Below the pieces are notes generated by a model. That model saw only the letters and a program-made list of their open reading frames with translations, was not told where the DNA came from and did not search any database. From Chlorophyllum brunneum (taxonomy: Eukaryota; Basidiomycota; Agaricomycetes; Agaricales; Agaricaceae), in NCBI GenBank assembly GCA_963576785.1, contig OY756143.1:1178001-1242000 (forward strand): a stretch of DNA of 64,000 bases, read 5' to 3'. How positions within the stretch are numbered: the first letter of the stretch is position 1; every line of letters starts with the position of its first letter. Made by a program: the position numbers and the translations under genes. This document shows, piece after piece, positions 58,808 to 64,000 of this stretch.

Positions 58808-61800
58808 ACAGCAGCAGCATTCCCAGCAGTCCCAGCACCAGCAGCTTCCACAGCAGCCCGACCAACATGCCGCTTATCCAGACCAAAACCGGATGTGGCA
58901 GCAGCAGATGCAGTACAGGCCTCGCAGCGGCATGGACATCAACCAGCCTGCCCAGCAGCAGCCGTCACAGGTGAGCCTGTCTTCAATCTCCGCCATCCGC
59001 CCCCTCTTCTGCGCCCCCGTCGCCCCTCCATCACGCACCTCTCTCCGCGCCTACCCCGCGGTCATGCCCTCTTCCATCCCGTGGGAGCTTGTTCTTCGCT
59101 AGACCCGCCCTTCCTCTTCTCATCCCGGAATATCCTCCTCTCCCCTATCGTGCGCGCTCTCCCTTTCAGGGCACCGCGCTCAGTTCGTTCCACCCTACCC
59201 TTCCTCCTGATCCTTGGCGGATGGGTTCTCCGTCGTCCTGTTGACTTTATATGCTCATCCTTTCTCTTTACCAGCAGATTCCAGATATCTTTAGACCTCG
59301 CCTAGGGGCACAGAATCAGCCGATGGGTCAGCAGTCGCAACCCCAGTTTGGCCTAGGCATGTCGGCCCCTCAGATGTCAACTGCCGGCGCAATCAACTCT
59401 CTCGCCTCCGGTCAGCAGCAGCCCTTCCCTGACGCCTCTGGAAACCAACCCCAACCCTCGCACATGTCGGCCGCTGGATTTCCCAATATGGGCTCCATGG
59501 CACCCAACCAGAATCCGGGTCTTAATGCGGCTTCTATTCCGCAACGTAATCCTGGTATCCTAAGCATGCAAAACTCGGGACCCATGAACAGGCAGCTTGA
59601 GCTCATGCTCGCGCAGCAGCCCCAGATATTCAATCCCCCAAAGTTGAATCAGCAGAACCAACAAATCCAACAGGCTCAGCAGCAACGCGATCAGCAGCAG
59701 CCCCAACAACTCCAATCCGAAATGTTTACCTCTCCCGCTCTCTCAAGCGGGGCCCTCAGGCGTCCCTCCCCCTCCCATCCCCCCAATCTTGCTCCGCAAA
59801 TCCAGGGTTCCATCCAGGGTCCTCAGCAACACCCTGTTACCGGTGTCCCCCACCCTGGTGCCCAAGGCATGCCTCTTCGCCGCAATCAGCCTCTGACTGG
59901 TCAGGATATCGCTGATCGGCTCAAGGTCGCTCGCCAAGGTGTAGCAGCCAACGAAGCCGAGATCCGGGGTATGCTGGGCCAAATGCAGCATCATCAGGTA
60001 ACGCCTGAGCTTACTCAGAGGATTCGGAGCCTACAAGGTGACTTGAAGACCAAACAGGAATTTGTGGCACGGTTGTCGTCGCATCAGCAGGCTCTCATGA
60101 GGGAAAATGCCATGTACGCGTTGTTTTTCATATTTTCTTTGTTCTTTCTTGTTTATCACGCTCTTGTTAAAATAGTGGGAATGGGATGTCCCGTATTGGT
60201 CCTAATGGTGGCCCCGGTCAGCCATCTTGGGGAGCACAGAATGTCCCGTCTCAGGTTTTTGATAACAATGGTGCTATGGGCCGTGGCAACGCACATACTC
60301 AAAATCCTCAGCAACCAGGTCCCCAACCCATGCCCCTGCAGCCACCGAACGGCATACAACAGAACCCCTCCCTCCAAACGCCAGCCAACCACCACCCCAT
60401 GACAGCTGGTGTGAATCCACAAGGCATTCAGCCACCTCAACAGCTCGGTAGCCCATTTCCAGGCCAGATGAACGTTTCTACCAACAAACCTCCCTCTTTT
60501 CCCATGAATGCTTTTAATATGGGCGCCAACCCCGCCACGGCAACAGCACCCATGCAACAGCGACCCCTGAACGGCGTTGGATACCCTCCCCCTCTCGAAA
60601 AGGCCAAGCTTGATAGCATGCTTCCCGGCTTTTTGAACAAGAAGCAAGTTAAGATCGACCCTGCTCTGTTGAGGCTCAACGATCAGCAAAAAATAGATCT
60701 CGCTAACCTTCACGCGCTTGTCATGACCGAAGGAGGTTACCAGAAAGTGGGTCTTTTGTGGCTTTTGCTCTCTCTCTCTCTCCACTGCTTCTAATTGGTT
60801 TCCGCTACTAGGTTCAGGAGAGCGGGTCCTGGGACGTTATTGGTGGTAGGCTGGGTTTCGTCAACTTTCCTGGTTCAGAACACGAACCCGCCAAATCGGG
60901 TCCCGCAGTTGCGCAGAACCTTGCTCATGTCTATCGCGAATACCTGTTGGAACTGGAACAAACATATGTTCGTAGCTGGATCACGAGTGCGCAGATGAGG
61001 GTGGGCAACCCCGGAATGCAACAAGGCAACATGAATCACCCCGGTGGTGGTTTACCCAACGGTCTCGGTCTTGCCGCTGCAAACGGACAGCCGTCGCGAG
61101 TGGGTCCCCAATTGCTGCAGTACGCCCATATGCCTTCCGCCGAGCTTCGCCAGCGTGGTGTCCCAGAACACATGATCGCTGTGGTGGAACAGTATCGACC
61201 TCAGCTTCAAAGGACGGCCCTGGAACAAAAGCGATTTCAGCAGCAGGTGCGCATGAATGCTCGGAATGGGCCTGGAATGGCTGGTGTGCCTGTTGATGCT
61301 AATGGGATGCAGCCTCCGAACCAGGGCGCCATGATGAACGATCCGGGCCAGCAAGGTGGAGGAACAATGGCGATGCTGCGTCACCATATGATGAAGCAAC
61401 ACATGATGGGCAACAACGTAGATGGCCGCCTTGGACCGTTGTCTACGGTGCTCATGCGTCGTGATCCTGAGGCTACAAAAAACGCTGTAGAGGCGGTCAA
61501 CCGAATGCGGGAGGACTTCAAGAGAGGTCAGTAAAGACCGCTTTGTTCTGTGCTTTACGTTCGATCGGGCTGTTGACGTTGTTGCTTTAGGGACACACCT
61601 TTCTCGGGTCATGCAGTCAAACGTCGAGATACCATATGAACAACAATCTGACTTCAATCGGCTCCTCGATGGCACCCATCGTCAAGCTCATGAATTAGAC
61701 GCCAAGTTGCACCTGGTACACCTACTCGTGCCTCAGGCCACACAGAGAATTCTTGCCATCGTACGTTCCATTGAGAGTTCCTGTACCGGGGACAATGACT

Positions 61801-63281
61801 GATTACTTTTCCAGTTCAACCTCCTTACGACTCAAAGGCAGCTGGTGTCAACTTCCCAACCTCGCTACATTCTTAGTTTTGAGCACCTCCGAAGCTTGGC
61901 GGTGGAGCTACAAAAAATTCTAGAGGCATTCGTGCAACAACAGCAAAATATGCAGTGGACGCAATTACAACGACTACAACAGCAGGCTGCGGGGGCACAC
62001 CAACCTCAGCCTCCGCAGCTCTCCGGTCAGCAATCGCAGCAACCACCTGGGATGTCGACACATCCTGGCTCCCACCCTCACCCTCAGCTTCCGTCATCTA
62101 TTTCTAACAATATGAACGGAGCGTCGCCTCCAGGATCTACTATGCTTCATCATTCTTCAAACCAACAATCCTCACTTCAACAACAATCCCCGCTTCCACA
62201 CCCTCCTCAGCAACACCAGCCGACAATGCAGATGGCCCCTCAACAGGGTCTCCAGATCTCGCAGCAGCCTCAAGCACCGTCTCCTTCGCATGGTCAGTCC
62301 AACAGAGCTTCTTCGATCAACCTCCAAGCCCCACCCCCAAAAAGGAAGGCTCCGAATGCCCCCACACCTTCCAATACCGCCCCATCACCCGCTGCAGCCG
62401 TTACGCCTGCTCCCACTAACGCTCCCACACCCACCACGGCTGCGGCCTCACCATCAGCGCCCAAGTCGCCGAAGGGTAAGGCGCCCGCAAAGGCAAAGCA
62501 GCAGTCAGTCAAACGCAAGATGTCCACTGCACCGAATCCCCCTCCCGTTCCCAGCGCACCTCCGACGCAGGCTCCAGAACCCATGCAATCTCAGACTTCA
62601 ACCAGTACGAATGGTAGTATGAAGAGGGCACGTGAGGAGGATGTTCCAAGCGGAAACGTTGCACCCAGCCCTGCTGGAGGATCTAATGGTGTAATTGACC
62701 AACCTTCGCCGCCCAAGCGTGCCAAGGTGGAGTGGGGCGAACCTCCATCGGAGGAGTTGCAGCAGAGGAAAGTACAGACCGAGAACGTCAAGTCGGAGGA
62801 GGATGCGAGTAATTTCCTGGCGCAGATGCTCAAGATGGCTGGAGACTCTCAGCAAGATCCAGAGTTTGCAGACCTTTCCATGCTGTTGAAAGGTTGCACT
62901 CAGGTACCTGGGAGTACCGACGATCTTAGTTCGTTTGTCGCGCCACTCGATCCGCAGTTAATGATGAAGGACGAACTCGAGCAGTATTTCGACTTTTCGC
63001 TGGGGGGGGAGGACGATGATTCGAAGACGCCCGAGCTAGTACCTTCGTCTTCGACCACTGACACAAGCCCTGGATCGAACGCAGGCAACGAGCCCACTGC
63101 GGAGGGTGCAGTAGCGCCTGCAGTCAATGAAATCAAAAATGAGGAGTCCGCTGACCTTACGCACCTTGGTTTGTGGGGAGCAATCGACGGAGGGGAGTCG
63201 GCTTTCTATCAGACCAACGAATGGAAATGGGACACTGCAATGTCATCACTGGATCTTCCTTGGGCAATTTCCACCTCGTAA
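58713..63281 (+). CDS. SWI1: SWI1/ARID1-like subunit of SWI/SNF chromatin remodeller
   Basis: A large glutamine-, proline- and serine-rich protein. The start MSDRFPQYPQMIPNFNNPSL is followed by a polyglutamine tract (58776-58818), and there are many QQ-rich stretches (QNQQIQQAQQQRDQQQPQQL). The ARID DNA-binding domain sits in the middle: LANLHALVMTEGGYQKV, QESGSWDVIGGRLGF, then NLAHVYREYLLELEQTYVRS. Helix segments DRLKVARQGVAANEAEIRGM and RGVPEHMIAVVEQYRPQLQR lie either side. The C-terminal half is low-complexity with KAPAKAKQQSVKRKMSTAP and SPPKRAKVEWGEPP, ending LWGAIDGGESAFYQ and MSSLDLPWAISTS. Several introns, including one of about 300 bp near 58971-59274. Assignment rests on ARID plus architecture; a different ARID protein is possible. 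Confidence 0.8.
58776..58818 (+). repeat. CAG/CAA polyglutamine repeat in the SWI1-like gene
   Basis: A run of CAG and CAA codons in phase encodes about 14 glutamines after SLL. Seen directly. Mixed CAG/CAA codons make it less prone to slippage than a pure CAG tract. Confidence 0.9.
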
Positions 63282-63697
63282 CCCCTTGTATACGCTATAT
63301 TCCATTTTGTTTGTTTGTCTTTCTCATTACCTTTCTTTTTTTTCCTTTGTCACCTCTGCTTGTCTCATACTATGCTCTATTGTTACCTCTTCTAATTTCT
63401 ACGTTCATCTCTGGTTTATCTTATTCGATGGTTTCTGTCCCCTTTCCATTTTCCCCTTTCGGAGCTCGATACATCCACCTTGTTTTACTACTAGCGGCTT
63501 GTTTTTACTTCCTGTGCTGTGTATTCTTATTTGTTGTTCTCGCTATCGATTTCTTGCTGAATTAAAATACACCAGCAGCGGCGACAATAGCGAATATCTG
63601 CGAGGGATGAAAACGATATATATGTTACAGACCAAGGTAATTATGGGCACACGGGCGCGGGGGCGAATGAAGTAATGGATGGTAGCGAGGAATACGA
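63282..63697. other. Gap between convergent genes, no gene seen
   Basis: About 415 bp between the SWI1-like stop and the stop of the next minus-strand gene. Strongly T-rich (poly-T and CTTT tracts) on the plus strand, as expected for a 3' untranslated region. Confidence 0.5.
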
Positions 63698-64000
63698 TTA
63701 GATCTTGCGGATGGGGAGTGCAGGTTTAGATGTTGATAATCGGGACTGAGCGGGTCCGCCAGTCTTTTTGGCAGTATTGTCCAAGATGCGGGCGCGAAGG
63801 GTGTCTAGAGAGGATTTGGAGCTGGAAGATCCGTGAGAGGAACCGATTGCAGACTTGCTAGTTGACGCTAGTGGGACGTCGACACCAACGATTCGTCGCC
63901 TTTTTGCGCTCTCTTGTAGCTGGACTCGTTGCTTCGCTTCTTCCCATGCCGACTTTGCCTCTCCTTTCGCATTTTCATCGTCTTCGAGGAGGCTTAACGA
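63698..64000 (-). CDS. C-terminal end of an unidentified protein, cut by the window edge
   Basis: Reading the minus strand inward from the edge gives an open frame of 100 codons ending in TAA at 63698. It reads SLSLLEDDENAKGEAKSAWE, EAKQRVQLQESAKRRRIVGV, a serine-rich stretch, then DTLRARILDNTAKKTGGPAQ and ends KPALPIRKI. The helical, charged first part and the KRRR patch suggest a nuclear protein. The rest lies outside the window and the family cannot be named. Confidence 0.6.
   Translation of the reverse strand, partial: SLSLLEDDENAKGEAKSAWEEAKQRVQLQESAKRRRIVGVDVPLASTSKSAIGSSHGSSSSKSSLDTLRARILDNTAKKTGGPAQSRLSTSKPALPIRKI

Noticed and set aside
1..64000. tRNA genes, CRISPR arrays or intact transposons
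   Set aside because: No B-box-like GGTTCGANNC with a cloverleaf partner, no regularly spaced repeats, and no transposase, integrase or terminal repeats were recognised.

Overview
The window looks like nuclear DNA of a mushroom-forming basidiomycete (Agaricomycete). Genes are close together on both strands and are split by many short introns of about 50-60 bp with GT..AG borders. Several families are typical of Agaricomycetes: a CorA-like membrane protein ending in a GMN motif, DUF6533-type seven-helix proteins, a PL3 pectate lyase and an NRPS-like A-T-TE enzyme. No rRNA, tRNA, CRISPR array or intact transposon was recognised.

Layout. 0-22 kb is mostly housekeeping: a small lysine/arginine-rich protein divergent from NOP15, a PHO84-type phosphate/H+ symporter, a tiny LYR protein (ETFRF1/LYRM5 type), a CorA-like protein, a secreted PL3 pectate lyase, MAF1, a serine-rich unknown, an SCP2 sterol-carrier protein, MGM1/OPA1 and a DapA-type aldolase. 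24-28 kb holds a DUF6533 protein and the serine incorporator TMS1. 28.5-39.6 kb is the accessory core. 40.7-64 kb returns to core genes: a second DUF6533-like protein, CWH43, a CobW GTPase, a J-domain protein, a Zn2Cys6 regulator, TVP38, a SWI1-like ARID subunit, and the end of one more gene.

The core (28.5-39.6 kb) looks like a small natural-product locus. One reading frame on the minus strand encodes adenylation, thiolation and thioesterase domains and continues without a stop into an isopenicillin-N-synthase-like 2-oxoglutarate/Fe(II) dioxygenase domain. In that domain the usual distal iron-ligand histidine (TPHR) reads tyrosine (TPYR). Next to it lies an inverted segmental duplication. 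The plus-strand arm is hemerythrin-like pseudogene then O-methyltransferase. The minus-strand arm is the same pair, intact, facing it. I infer that the synthetase makes an aromatic or quinone-type product that one or both methyltransferases modify; the product is unknown.

Other links: the secreted PL3 lyase and the DapA-type aldolase could sit at the two ends of pectin/D-galacturonate use, although they are about 10 kb apart. Several neighbours are divergent pairs with short shared promoters (first gene/NOP15, CWH43/CobW, Zn2Cys6/TVP38, MGM1/aldolase). Exon borders were read by eye from splice sites and protein family resemblance; outer limits are more reliable than every internal junction.
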